Assembly (NCBI GenBank): GCA_035652335.1
Contig: DASRDZ010000071.1
Coordinates: 1-64,000, forward strand
Origin: DASRDZ01 sp035652335
Lineage (GTDB): Bacteria > Chloroflexota > Dormibacteria > Aeolococcales > Aeolococcaceae
Direction of reading: 5' to 3'
DNA: 64,000 bases
Part shown: one piece after another, positions 29,459-37,703 of the stretch
Layout: each line of letters begins with the position of its first letter
Position numbering within the stretch: position 1 is the stretch's first letter
Notes under the pieces: generated by a model
The model's input: only the letters and a program-made list of their open reading frames with translations
Database searches by the model: none
Told to the model about the DNA's origin: nothing
Made by a program: the position numbers and the translations under genes

Positions 29459-30379
29459 ATGCGCCATCTGCCCCGGCTCGCCGCCACCGGCCTGGTCGCC
29501 GGTCTCGCCGTCAGCGCCTGCGGTGGCACGGCCGACGTGCTGCAGGGCAAGAGCCCGCAGCAGATCATCACCCTGGCCAGCACCTCGGTCAGCAGCGGCG
29601 CGTACCACATGTCCCTGGACGGCAGGATGTCCGTCGACACCAGCGGCGTCTCGGGGCTGCCCTCGGGGGTGATGGACCAGCTCGGCTCGATGCTCGGCAA
29701 CCTCACCATGAGCGGCAGCGGCGACGTGCAGAGCTCGCAGCGGATGCGCTTCTCGATGACCATGAAGCCGATCCTCGACAAGGCCGTCGAGGTCGTGTTC
29801 TACGACGGCAGCGAGTTCCTCTCGCAGGACGGCGGCAAGACCTTCGCCGACGCGGGCAGCTTCAGCTTCAACGGCCTGCCGGTGTCGCCCTCCGACCAGG
29901 TGGCGCTGCTCAAGGATCTGGCCACCGTGCAGGACGAGGGGAGCACCACGCGCGACGGCCAGAGCGTCGAGCACCTCCACGCCACCCTCGGTCCCGACTA
30001 CATCAGCAAGGTGCTGTCGAAGCTGGGCGGCAATCCGCAGATGCAGCAGTTCGCCACCCTCTTCTCCCAGGTGATGACCCTGCGCAGCGGCAGCGTCGAC
30101 GCCTATGTCCGCAAGGCCGACGGCAAGCTCGACTCCGAGGTCACCAACGCCAGCATCGCCTTCGACATGAAGAAGCTCTTCTCGGTGCTCTCGCAGGCGT
30201 TCGGCGGGCAGGTCCCGGGCGGCGCCGGCGGGCTTGGCAACGTCAGCGGGGCGATGGTGCTCGGCGAGTCGCTCACCGTGCAGCTCAGCAACTACGGCGA
30301 GAACGTCCAGATCACCAAGCCGACCGTCGACCCCAACGCACCGGGCCTGCCCAGCGGGGGCGGACTGTTCGGCGTCTAG
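29459..30379 (+). CDS. Secreted lipoprotein, possibly LppX/LprG-like
   Basis: Encodes 306 residues. A lipoprotein signal peptide ends in the lipobox VSAC before GGT. The mature part has the alternating strand pattern STSVSSGAYHMSLDGRM, MRFSMTM and VVFYDGSEFLSQDGGKTF, seen in the half-barrel LppX/LprAFG/DUF-type lipoproteins that carry lipids across the envelope. That placement is tentative. An AGGAG lies 13 bases upstream of the ATG, rather far. Divergent from hutH and 7 bases ahead of proC, so probably co-transcribed with proC. Confidence 0.75.
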   Translation: MRHLPRLAATGLVAGLAVSACGGTADVLQGKSPQQIITLASTSVSSGAYHMSLDGRMSVDTSGVSGLPSGVMDQLGSMLGNLTMSGSGDVQSSQRMRFSMTMKPILDKAVEVVFYDGSEFLSQDGGKTFADAGSFSFNGLPVSPSDQVALLKDLATVQDEGSTTRDGQSVEHLHATLGPDYISKVLSKLGGNPQMQQFATLFSQVMTLRSGSVDAYVRKADGKLDSEVTNASIAFDMKKLFSVLSQAFGGQVPGGAGGLGNVSGAMVLGESLTVQLSNYGENVQITKPTVDPNAPGLPSGGGLFGV

Positions 30380-30386
30380 CCGCCCC

Positions 30387-31256
30387 GTGAACCCGCTGCA
30401 CGGTGCCCGGGTGGGCGTGGTCGGCACGGGGGTGATGGCCGAGAGCATGCTGGCCGGGTTGCTCCGCCAGGGCCTGGTCGAGCCCGGCAACGTCGTCTGC
30501 AGCCATCCCCGCGCGGAGCGCCGCCGCGCCCTGGAGGAGGCGCACGGCGTGCAGGCCACGGAGAGCAATGCCGAGGCGGCGCGCGGCGCCGACGTGGTGC
30601 TCCTCGCCGTCAAGCCGCAGGTGCTCGACGAGGTCTTCCCCGAGCTGCGCCCGGTGCTGGCGCCGCAGCAGCTGGTGGTCAGCGTCGTCGCCGGCGCCTC
30701 GACGGCGGCGCTGGGGACTGCGCTGGAGCATCCCGCCATCGTCCGGGCGATGCCCAACACGCCGGCGCAGATCGGCCAGGGCGTCACCGTCTGGTACGCC
30801 ACGGAATCGGTCACCGAGGAGGGCAAGGCGCGCGCCCGCGGCATGCTCTCCGCGCTGGGACGCGAGTTCGAGGTGCACCACGAGCGCCAGGTGGCCATGG
30901 CCACGGCGGTGAGCGGCACCGGTCCCAGCTACATCTTCCTGTTCATCGAGTCGCTGGTCGACGCCGCCGTGCACCTCGGCTTCCCGCGGCACCTGGCGCG
31001 CGAGCTGGTCCTCGACACCATGCAGGGATCGGCGGCCTTCGCCCTGCAGAGCGGCCTCCACATCGCCGAGCTGCGCGACATGGTGACCTCGCCCGGCGGC
31101 ACCACCGCTGCTGCGATGTACGAGCTGGAGCGTGGCAAGCTGCGCACCGTCGTCAGCGACGCCGTGTGGGCCGCCTTCGAACGCACCCTCCAGCTGGAGG
31201 CGCAGCTCGAGAACCGCAGCGACGGCTCGCCCAGCCCGCCGAGACGCGGCGGCTGA
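30387..31256 (+). CDS. proC: Pyrroline-5-carboxylate reductase
   Basis: Encodes 289 residues. NAD(P)-binding GVVGTGVMAESM at the N-terminus; AVKPQVL; VSVVAGAS; VRAMPNTPAQIGQGVT; the C-terminal dimer and substrate region GTGPSYIFLFIESL and MVTSPGGTTAAA. It catalyses the last step of proline synthesis. GTG 30387 follows the lipoprotein stop by 7 bases and has no Shine-Dalgarno, consistent with coupling. The chain is slightly longer than average at the C-terminus. Confidence 0.93.
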   Translation: MNPLHGARVGVVGTGVMAESMLAGLLRQGLVEPGNVVCSHPRAERRRALEEAHGVQATESNAEAARGADVVLLAVKPQVLDEVFPELRPVLAPQQLVVSVVAGASTAALGTALEHPAIVRAMPNTPAQIGQGVTVWYATESVTEEGKARARGMLSALGREFEVHHERQVAMATAVSGTGPSYIFLFIESLVDAAVHLGFPRHLARELVLDTMQGSAAFALQSGLHIAELRDMVTSPGGTTAAAMYELERGKLRTVVSDAVWAAFERTLQLEAQLENRSDGSPSPPRRGG

Positions 31257-31262
31257 CACAAT
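31257..31262 (+). promoter_or_regulatory. Putative -10 (CACAAT) for the TPR membrane protein
   Basis: CACAAT overlaps the proC stop region and ends 7 bases before GTG 31270, giving a leaderless start. Confidence 0.45.
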
Positions 31263-31269
31263 CTCCGCC

Positions 31270-32412
31270 GTGCACATGGGGCAACCGGGGGTCGTCTCCT
31301 CGCGCGTCGTCGTGTCCGCTCCGCCACCGCCGGGGCGGCCCTCACATCGCCGGGCCGTGGTGGCGGCCTCGATCCTGGTGCCGGTGATCGGCTTCGCGGG
31401 GCTGGAGCTCGGCGGCCTGCTGGCGGTCGGACGCGCGCAGTCGCAGGCGCAGGACCTGCGCAACCAAGGACACTACGACCAGGCGGTCGCCGTGTACCGC
31501 GTCATCGGCGAACAGGGCGGCGCGGTGCTGCTGCTGGCGCGCGGCGCCGTGGACTCCGCGCCGGCCGACGCGGGGCAGACCATTCTCGACTGGGCGACGT
31601 CGCTCGACAGGAGCGGCCACGCCGACCAGGCCCTGTCGCTGCTGGAGAACGCGCCCGCTCTCCCCGGCGTCGCCCTCCCCGAGCCCGACGCCGCGCGCGA
31701 GCACGCCGGCATCGCCCTGCGCAGCGCCAGGGCCGAGGCGGCGGCGGGCCATTGGGCCGTCGCGCTGCAGCGCCTCGACCAGCTCGGCGCCGGCTCCCCG
31801 CCCGCCGACCTCGCCGCGCAGGCAGACCAGCTCCGTCCCACCTATACGTTGAACGCGGCACAGCAGCTGCTCGACGAGGGGCAGGCCATCCAGGCGGTGG
31901 CCGCGCTCGACACCCTGATCCGCCAGGCGGGCAGCGCACCCGAGGCGTCGCAGGCGCAAGGATTGCTTCCCCGTGCATTGCTCGCAGCCGGGCAGCAGGC
32001 CCTCGACGCGCACGACCAGTCGACGGCGCTCACCGACCTCCAGCGCCTGGTGTCGGACTTCGGCAGCACCGCCCAGGCGCGGCAGGCGCGCGTCCTGCTG
32101 CGCGCCCCGCAGTCGGTGACCGGCACCGTGGTGCGCGGGAGCACGCCGGTCGCCCGCCTGCAGCTCCGCCTCGGCAGCCACTTCACCCAGGTGGGCAGCG
32201 GCTACCGCACCAGCGGCCCCTACTACTACGCCACCACCGACTCGCGCGGCGACTTCACCGTCGACGCCGTGCCGGTGGACGGCCCCTACGTCGTCGAGCT
32301 GCTGGAGAACGGCGGCTGGACCACCACCGTGGGCCCCGACGGGCCGGCCTACGAGTTCACCGTGCAGCCGCTGACCCCGGTCGACCTCGCCTTCGTCGTC
32401 CTGCCGTCCTGA
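31270..32412 (+). CDS. Membrane-anchored TPR-like protein with C-terminal beta domain
   Basis: Encodes 380 residues. A short Pro-rich cytoplasmic tail is followed by one membrane helix (VVAASILVPVIGFAGLELGG). Next comes an Ala/Gln/Leu-rich helical region of TPR-like hairpins (QGHYDQAVAVYRVIGEQG, AGHWAVALQRLDQL). A C-terminal beta-sandwich of about 90 residues (SVTGTVVRGSTPVARLQLRL, DSRGDFTVDAVP) resembles a carboxypeptidase-regulatory-like fold. It is likely extracytoplasmic and involved in assembly or binding; I do not recognise a named family. GTG 31270 fits the leaderless -10; ATG 31276 is two codons further. Confidence 0.7.
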   Translation: MHMGQPGVVSSRVVVSAPPPPGRPSHRRAVVAASILVPVIGFAGLELGGLLAVGRAQSQAQDLRNQGHYDQAVAVYRVIGEQGGAVLLLARGAVDSAPADAGQTILDWATSLDRSGHADQALSLLENAPALPGVALPEPDAAREHAGIALRSARAEAAAGHWAVALQRLDQLGAGSPPADLAAQADQLRPTYTLNAAQQLLDEGQAIQAVAALDTLIRQAGSAPEASQAQGLLPRALLAAGQQALDAHDQSTALTDLQRLVSDFGSTAQARQARVLLRAPQSVTGTVVRGSTPVARLQLRLGSHFTQVGSGYRTSGPYYYATTDSRGDFTVDAVPVDGPYVVELLENGGWTTTVGPDGPAYEFTVQPLTPVDLAFVVLPS

Positions 32413-32475
32413 GACCGCGTCGCCCCGTTGCGGCGCCTTCACAGGAACGCCGACCAGGTCGCGGTGCACGGCTGC

Positions 32476-32481
32476 GACAAT
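32476..32481 (+). promoter_or_regulatory. Putative -10 (GACAAT) for the thioesterase gene
   Basis: GACAAT ends 7 bases before GTG 32489 and overlaps the upstream in-frame ATG 32480. If the promoter is real, translation begins at the GTG. Confidence 0.45.
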
Positions 32482-32980
32482 GGCCGAGGTGCGTGAGCCG
32501 TACGAGGTGCAGTCGGTGGTGCAGGAGCAGGCGTCGGTCGCCGAGATGATCCGCCACGGCATCGAGCAGATGCCGTACAACGCCATGGTCGGGGTGCGGA
32601 TCCTGGAGATGGACGGCGGCCGGGCGCGCGGGAGCCTGGCGGCGCGTCCCGAGGTGGGCAACCACGTCGGCACGATGCACGCCGGCGCGCAGTTCAGCCT
32701 CGTCGAGGCGGTCAGCGGCGCGGCGGTGTCGAGCGCCTTCCTCGACCTGCTCGGGCGCGCGGTGCCGCTGGCGCAGGGCGCGGAGCTGACCTATCGCCGT
32801 CCGGCGCGGAGTGACGTCGTCGCCGAGGCGTCGATCGCGCCGGAGGAGATCGCCCGCGTGCGCGGAGAGCTCGACGCCTCGGGCCGCGCGCGGTTCGACG
32901 TGCGCGTCACCGTGACCGACGCCCAGGGCACCCTCGCCACCGAGGCGACGATGCGCTGGTACATCAAGGTGCAGTCCTGA
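32480..32980 (+). CDS. Hotdog-fold thioesterase (PaaI/DUF4442-like)
   Basis: Encodes up to 166 residues. The central NHVGTMHAGAQFSLVEAVSG is the hot-dog helix with the typical N/G-H-G catalytic surroundings, followed by strands LTYRRPARSDVVAEA and ARFDVRVTVTDAQG. Such proteins hydrolyse acyl-CoA thioesters; the substrate is unknown. The longest start is ATG 32480. A -10-like hexamer overlaps that ATG, so GTG 32489, three codons in, may be the true leaderless start. It stands alone between the TPR protein and the GDPD gene. Confidence 0.8.
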   Translation: MAEVREPYEVQSVVQEQASVAEMIRHGIEQMPYNAMVGVRILEMDGGRARGSLAARPEVGNHVGTMHAGAQFSLVEAVSGAAVSSAFLDLLGRAVPLAQGAELTYRRPARSDVVAEASIAPEEIARVRGELDASGRARFDVRVTVTDAQGTLATEATMRWYIKVQS

Positions 32981-33002
32981 GCTGATCGCGTCGCGCGGGT
33001 GA

Positions 33003-33020
33003 CTCACAGCATGCTGTGAG
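33003..33020. promoter_or_regulatory. Perfect 18-bp palindrome
   Basis: CTCACAGCATGCTGTGAG, a perfect dyad 22 bases after the thioesterase stop and about 30 bases upstream of the next putative -10. There is no T-tract, so an operator is as likely as a terminator. Confidence 0.5.
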
Positions 33021-33052
33021 CGTCCGCAACGCTTTCGTCAGGTCCTCCCTGC

Positions 33053-33058
33053 GATCAT
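33053..33058 (+). promoter_or_regulatory. Putative extended -10 (TGC GATCAT) for the GDPD gene
   Basis: GATCAT preceded by TGC ends 7 bases before the TTG start at 33066. It is a weaker match than others, but the spacing is the same. Confidence 0.35.
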
Positions 33059-33065
33059 CTCCTCA

Positions 33066-33824
33066 TTGCGCTGGATCGCCCACGCCGGCCTGGCGGCAGG
33101 CCGGCCCGGCGGGACCCCCACCCGCCACACCCTCGCCGGCGCCGCGCTGCGGAAGGTCGACTGGCTGGAGATCGATGTCCGCTGCGTGGCCGACGGAACC
33201 CCGGTGCTTCGCCATGATCAGCTTCTCCCCTCCCACCGCCCGCTCCGCCAGGCCGACCTGCACGAGGTCCGCCACGAGGACCCCGATGTGCTGACCCTCG
33301 ACGAGGCCGCGGAGGTGCTGGACGCCGGCGCGGTGCCCACCCTCGTCGACCTCAAGGACGCACGCGACGCCGAGGCGGTGGCCCGCTGGCTGGCCGCCCG
33401 CCCCGATCCCGACGACTGGGCGGTGTGCACCGACGACCCGCAGGCGCTCCGCGTCGCCCGCGACCGCGCCCCCGCGGTGCAGCGGTGGCGCAGCCTCCCG
33501 CGCGTCGCCCCCGGCCGCGGCGAGGGGGCGCGGCGCATCGCCGCCTGCGCCCTGCGCTCCCTGCTGCCCGCCCGCGTCGAGCGCCTGGCGGCGGAGGTGG
33601 GCGCGGTGGCGCTGAGCGTCGACCGCTGGGCGGTGACCCCTGCGCTCTGCGCCGCGGCCCACCGCCACGGCCTGGAGGTCGCCGCCTGGACCTGCAACAG
33701 CGCCGCCGCCGCACGCCGCATGAGCGCCTGCGGCGTCGACCTCATCACCACCGACCTGGTCGACGAGATGCGGTCCTCGCTGGACCCGCAAGACGGCACT
33801 GCAACGGGTCGTTGCGAAGGATGA
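33066..33824 (+). CDS. Glycerophosphodiester phosphodiesterase family protein
   Basis: Encodes 252 residues. GDPD TIM-barrel motifs: RWIAHAGLAAGRP (the H-x-G at the barrel start), LEIDVRCVADGTPVLRHD (metal-binding E-x-D and the catalytic HD), and the late strands VAAWTCNSAAAARRM and GVDLITTDLVDEM. It should hydrolyse glycerophosphodiesters or a related phosphodiester. No signal peptide, so probably cytoplasmic. The TTG start has no Shine-Dalgarno but does have a plausible -10 at leaderless distance. The region after DLKD is shorter than in E. coli UgpQ. Confidence 0.82.
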   Translation: MRWIAHAGLAAGRPGGTPTRHTLAGAALRKVDWLEIDVRCVADGTPVLRHDQLLPSHRPLRQADLHEVRHEDPDVLTLDEAAEVLDAGAVPTLVDLKDARDAEAVARWLAARPDPDDWAVCTDDPQALRVARDRAPAVQRWRSLPRVAPGRGEGARRIAACALRSLLPARVERLAAEVGAVALSVDRWAVTPALCAAAHRHGLEVAAWTCNSAAAARRMSACGVDLITTDLVDEMRSSLDPQDGTATGRCEG

Positions 33825-33879
33825 CAACCGCGCGACGGCCCGGCCAACGGCCGGCCTCCCTCCCCTCCCAGGACGTGCA

Positions 33880-34920
33880 ATGCAACTCGTGACAGGGACC
33901 CTTCGCCGCTCGCTCCGGATCGCCCTGCGGTCGCCGCTGGTGCGGGTCGGCGGCACCCTCGCCGGGATCGCCATCCTGCTGCGCAGCGTCGACATGGCCA
34001 AGGCTGCGCACGGCCTGCGCGACGCCAACGTCGGCTGGGCCACCCTGGGCATGGCGCTCACCGCCGTGGCCCTGATGTCCTCGGTGCTGGAGTGGGGCGT
34101 GCTGCTCCGCGGCACCGGCCACCGGCTCTCGTGGGCCTCGCTCTCCTCCTGGTACCTGCAGGGCCTCTTCGTCGGCCAGGTGCTCCCCGCCGGCGTCGGC
34201 GGCGACGCGCTGCGCGCGGTCGAGGTGGGCAAGGTGACGGGCCACGGCCATGCGCTCGCCTCGCTGGCCGGCAGCCGGATGGCGGGCACCCTGGGCATGG
34301 CCGCCTGGGGCGTCGCCGGCGCGGTCCTGCTGCGCGCCTGGCTGGGTCCCGTCGGGGTGGTCGGAGCCTGCGTCTTCGTCGTCGCCATGGTGATCGCCTG
34401 GGTGCTGGCGCTGGGCGCCGACCGGGTGGTCCGCCGCATGCGCGGGCACGAGTGCCGCTGGCGCAAGCGGGTCTTCGGCATCCTCCATCCCTTCACCGGC
34501 GCCTTCCGCGGCTACCGCCGCCGCCCCCACGTGCTCGCCCAGTGCCTCACCGTCGGCGCCGCCGGCTGGGGGATCAACCTCCTCGCCCTGGCCTTCTTCG
34601 CCCGGGCCCTGGGCATCGACGCACCCTGGAGCATGTTCGCGGTGGCCATCCCGGTCACCCTGCTGGCCACCCTGGCGCCCTTCTCGCTCAACGGCCTCGG
34701 CCTGCGCGAGGGGGTGCTGGTCGGCCTGCTCGCCCATGCGGGCGTGAGCAGCGCCAACGCCGGCGCCCTGGCGGTCCTGATCGACCTGCAGATGGTGCCC
34801 TTCGCCCTCTTCGGAGCGGTGCTCTGGATGCGCCGCCGCAAGGTGCGCGCCGCCGAGGCCGCGGAGGGGCACGCGATGACCGTAGCGCCAGTGCTGGCGC
34901 CGGAGGCGGCGGCCGCCTAG
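33880..34920 (+). CDS. Flippase-like multi-span membrane protein (LPG synthase TM / UPF0104 family)
   Basis: Encodes 346 residues with about eight hydrophobic helices. Family features: ARSPLVRVGGTLAG start, WYLQGLFVGQVLPAGVGGDALRAVEVGKVTG (the conserved Q-x-x-P-G-G-x-G-G-D-x-x-R core) and PFSLNGLGLREGVLVGLL. This is the membrane half of MprF- and AglD-type proteins, thought to flip lipids or lipid-linked intermediates. No aminoacyl-transferase domain is fused. AGGA sits 7 bases before the ATG. Its stop shares CTAG with the convergent histidine kinase. Confidence 0.88.
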   Translation: MQLVTGTLRRSLRIALRSPLVRVGGTLAGIAILLRSVDMAKAAHGLRDANVGWATLGMALTAVALMSSVLEWGVLLRGTGHRLSWASLSSWYLQGLFVGQVLPAGVGGDALRAVEVGKVTGHGHALASLAGSRMAGTLGMAAWGVAGAVLLRAWLGPVGVVGACVFVVAMVIAWVLALGADRVVRRMRGHECRWRKRVFGILHPFTGAFRGYRRRPHVLAQCLTVGAAGWGINLLALAFFARALGIDAPWSMFAVAIPVTLLATLAPFSLNGLGLREGVLVGLLAHAGVSSANAGALAVLIDLQMVPFALFGAVLWMRRRKVRAAEAAEGHAMTVAPVLAPEAAAA

Positions 34921-35705
34921 CTGCCTGCGGAGGGCTGGGGGGCGGGGAAGCGGAAGCCGATCACCGCACCGCCGCGCTCGTCGTCACCCCAGACGGCGAC
35001 CCCGCCGTGCGCCTGGGCCACCTGGGCCACCAGGCTCAGCCCGAGCCCCATCCCGGCTGGGGCGCGCTGGCCGGACTCCTGGCCCCGGGTGAAGGGCCGG
35101 AAGGCGTCGTCGCCGACCAGCCGGAGGCCGTCGCCCTGGTCGTGGACGAGCACCTCGATGTGGCCGTCGCGGCGGGCGACGCTGAGCCGCACCGTGCCCC
35201 CCGGCGGGCCGTAGCGGCAGGCGTTCTCCAGCAGGTTGCGCATCGCCGTGACCAGGTGGAAGCGATCGCCCTGGGCGAGGCCGTCGCCGAGGTCGCCCAG
35301 CTCGCACTGCAGGGTGATGCCCCGCGAGCGGGCGACGCTCCGCGCGAACTCGACGGCCTCGAGGGCGACCCGGTGCAGGTCGACGCGGTCCGAGCGGAAC
35401 GCCAGGCGGTCGGGAGCGCTGCTCTCCACCGCGCGGCTCAGGTGGTCGGCCATGTCGCGCAGCGAGTCGAGGTGGCTGCGCATCGCGGCCAGCGCGACGC
35501 GGCAGCGTTCCGGGTCCTGACGGACCACCTCGTCGTCGAGCAGCTCCGAGTAGCCCCCGAGCACGGTCACGTGGGCCCGCAGCTCGTGGGCCACGAGGCG
35601 GAGCATGGGGCTCGACTGCTCGCGGCTCCCGCCGGCCGCAGGACCGCTCCGCCGCAGGATGGGCTGCGCCGCCGTGGCGCGCTCCGGACGTGTTCGCTCG
35701 TACAT
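34917..35705 (-). CDS. Soluble orphan histidine kinase
   Basis: Encodes 262 residues. HisKA dimerisation helix with phosphoacceptor H40 in LVAHELRAHVTVL; HATPase N-box NLLENACRYGP (about 157-166), G1 VHDQGDG (about 187-193), and G2 GMGLGLSLV (218-226). Only about 35 residues precede the HisKA helix: no membrane span and no sensor domain, so input must come from a partner or another signal. No response regulator is encoded nearby. It is convergent with the flippase-like gene; the two stop codons overlap in CTAG. It lies 87 bases downstream of the sedolisin on the same strand. Confidence 0.88.
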   Translation of the reverse strand: MYERTRPERATAAQPILRRSGPAAGGSREQSSPMLRLVAHELRAHVTVLGGYSELLDDEVVRQDPERCRVALAAMRSHLDSLRDMADHLSRAVESSAPDRLAFRSDRVDLHRVALEAVEFARSVARSRGITLQCELGDLGDGLAQGDRFHLVTAMRNLLENACRYGPPGGTVRLSVARRDGHIEVLVHDQGDGLRLVGDDAFRPFTRGQESGQRAPAGMGLGLSLVAQVAQAHGGVAVWGDDERGGAVIGFRFPAPQPSAGS

Positions 35706-35792
35706 CGGGAGAACGGTCCCTCGCGAGGGCTTGGCGTCTGCCGTAGAGGCTACAGGGATGCTATCAGATAACGCCCCTGGTGAGCGCAGATT

Positions 35793-37358
35793 TCAGCACT
35801 CCTCGCCGAGGAGTGCGAGGAGGCGGTCGCCGCGCGGCGTGCCCAGCCCGGTGCACGGGTCCCAGCCCGGACGGGCGGCGTAGGCGCCGTTGCGACCCCG
35901 GGTGACGTCCCGCAGCGCCGCGGCCGGCGAGGCGTAGAGAAGTGGAGCGAGCAGGCCCACCGGTGCACCGCGGCGCTGGTTGGCCATGGCCACCAGCGCG
36001 GCCCAGAGCGGGGCCACCGCACTGGTCCCGCCCAGCACCGCCTCGACGCCGTCGACGCTGACCAGGTAGCCGGTCTCGGGGTCGGCGTCCCCGGCGACGT
36101 CGGGCACCCCCCGCCCCTGCCGCTCCCCCGACGAGGGCGGGCGGCCACCCTCGCAGGTGCGCTGCCAGGGCGGGGCGGCGAACACCGCGCTCACCCCGCC
36201 GCCCGTGGAGCCGCCCGCGCGGCCGTCGTTCCACACCTCCTCGGCCGCCAGGGTGCGGCCCTCGCGGTGGAGATGCACCCGCGTCCCCCCGCAGGCCAGC
36301 GCCCGCGGGCTCGACGCGGGGAAGTCGACGTGGGGGCGGTGGTCGTGGACGTCGTCGCCCGACCCGCTGTCACCGGCGGCGGCGCAGACGGTGACACCAA
36401 GGGCAGCCGCGGCGGCGAAGGCCGCGTCGATGGCGCGCAGCGCCTGCAGCGTCCAGGCCGGCTCCGCCGCGCCCCAGCTGATGGAGAGGACCGACGGCCG
36501 CAGCACGCCGTCGTGGATCGCCGCCGAGACGCCGTCGAGGAAGCCCCGCTCGGTGTTCGGCGCGAAGTACAGCGCGATGCGCACGCCGGGCGCGACGGCG
36601 CCGAGCACCTCGACGTCGAGCTGCACCTCGCCGTCGTCGGACTGCGGGTCGCCGCTGCGCACGTTGCTGCCACCATCGACAGAAACATCGCGCAGCCGGG
36701 GCAGCGGCCGGTGCAGCGCCGCGAAGTACCCGCGCAGGTCCGCGGCGCGGTACCCGCCGCCGAGCTGCAGCAGCGCCACCGTATGGCCGGCGCCGTCGAG
36801 GTCGCGCGGGAAGTCGTAGAGCGCGGCCACCTGCGGCGGCGTGAAGGCCTCGCCGCGCCGGGCGGCGTGGGCGGCGCGCCGGTGGACGCGCGAGCGCGCC
36901 TGGGGACGGTCGTCGAGGCCGAACACGCCGTCGACGACGCCGACCAGGCCGGCGGGGATGTGAACAGGGCCGGTGCGCCCGCGGAAGGTGGTGCCGTCGC
37001 GCTCCCAGCGCTGCAGCCGGACGTCGAAGGCGCGGCCGAGCTGCTGCGCGGTGCCCGACAGCACCACGCTGCGGCGCGCCTGGTGCACCGCCTCGACGCG
37101 CAGCCCGTGCTCGGCGGCGAAGCCGGCCACGCGCTCGACGTCGTCCCGTGACGCGCCGTGCTCCGCTGCGAACCGCGCCCGCGACAGGCGCACGGCGGCG
37201 CCGCGCTCGTCCGGCTCCGGCAGGGGGCGGCGCGCCCGCAGGTGGACGCTCACCTCCAGCCGCTCCGCCCGGTCGCTCGGCCCCACCTCATGCGCGCCGG
37301 GAAGCGCGTGGCGCTCACTCCCCGCCAGCGAGAGCCGCCGCGGCGACGCCGGGCTCAC
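35793..37358 (-). CDS. Sedolisin / kumamolisin-type serine-carboxyl peptidase (S53)
   Basis: Encodes 521 residues. A pro-kumamolisin activation domain covers about 30-145 and the peptidase domain about 170-521. Catalytic set: E244 and D248 (GEVQLDVE), oxyanion D330 (AAAGDSGSG) and S446 (GGTSAVAP). The C-terminal calcium loop is DVTRGRNGAYAARPGWDPCTGLGTP-like. These are acid endopeptidases made as zymogens. No signal peptide is visible, so export, if any, is by another route, as for some kumamolisins. The GTG start lacks a Shine-Dalgarno but overlaps the stop of a 12-codon upstream reading frame (GTGA). Confidence 0.93.
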   Translation of the reverse strand: MSPASPRRLSLAGSERHALPGAHEVGPSDRAERLEVSVHLRARRPLPEPDERGAAVRLSRARFAAEHGASRDDVERVAGFAAEHGLRVEAVHQARRSVVLSGTAQQLGRAFDVRLQRWERDGTTFRGRTGPVHIPAGLVGVVDGVFGLDDRPQARSRVHRRAAHAARRGEAFTPPQVAALYDFPRDLDGAGHTVALLQLGGGYRAADLRGYFAALHRPLPRLRDVSVDGGSNVRSGDPQSDDGEVQLDVEVLGAVAPGVRIALYFAPNTERGFLDGVSAAIHDGVLRPSVLSISWGAAEPAWTLQALRAIDAAFAAAAALGVTVCAAAGDSGSGDDVHDHRPHVDFPASSPRALACGGTRVHLHREGRTLAAEEVWNDGRAGGSTGGGVSAVFAAPPWQRTCEGGRPPSSGERQGRGVPDVAGDADPETGYLVSVDGVEAVLGGTSAVAPLWAALVAMANQRRGAPVGLLAPLLYASPAAALRDVTRGRNGAYAARPGWDPCTGLGTPRGDRLLALLGEEC

Positions 37359-37393
37359 GGCCGGCCCAGCAGGGTGACGTCGCCGGCGGCCAT
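37355..37393 (-). CDS. Putative 12-codon leader peptide before the sedolisin
   Basis: ATG-initiated frame MAAGDVTLLGRP with its TGA overlapping the sedolisin GTG. A TACCAT hexamer lies 11 bases before the ATG, so a near-leaderless message would start here and re-initiate at the peptidase. It may also be chance. Confidence 0.3.
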   Translation of the reverse strand: MAAGDVTLLGRP

Positions 37394-37412
37394 GACGGCG
37401 GCCAATGGTAGT

Positions 37413-37448
37413 GGGCGGCCGGGGCGGGATGGGAAGCCCCGGCCGCCC
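37413..37448 (-). terminator. Strong hairpin after the small acidic protein gene
   Basis: Perfect 13-bp stem GGGCGGCCGGGGC / GCCCCGGCCGCCC with a 10-nt loop, 6 bases after the stop at 37455. It is followed on the minus strand by ACTACCATTGG with no U-tract. Confidence 0.7.
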
Positions 37449-37454
37449 GGCGGG

Positions 37455-37703
37455 TCACTCGGGCGGTCCGGCCTTCTCGAAGCCGCGGTGCGCCATCTCC
37501 TGCTCGTGCTCGGCGACGCCCTCGCCGGCGCGCTCGGGCGCGGCGCGCTCGCCGCGGAGATCCTCGGTGCGCTCCTTCTCCTCCTGCTCGCGGGCGTACG
37601 CCTCGAGCTCGGGGGTGAGCTTCTTCGCCTTGTCCTCGGCGGAGTCGCCGGGGTCCCCCTCGGCGGCGGCGCGCTGCAGCGCCTCGTCGTCTCGTTCGGT
37701 CAT
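37455..37703 (-). CDS. Small highly charged protein
   Basis: Encodes 82 residues dominated by Glu, Lys, Arg and Ala (AEDKAKKLTPELEAYAREQEEKERTEDL). It is predicted soluble, helical or disordered, with no Cys. It could be a stress or DNA/RNA-binding accessory, but I do not recognise the family. GGAGG lies 8 bases from the ATG within a hairpin loop. It begins 21 bases after the MFS transporter stop and may be the last gene of the marR-MFS unit; a 13-bp hairpin follows it. Confidence 0.7.
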   Translation of the reverse strand: MTERDDEALQRAAAEGDPGDSAEDKAKKLTPELEAYAREQEEKERTEDLRGERAAPERAGEGVAEHEQEMAHRGFEKAGPPE

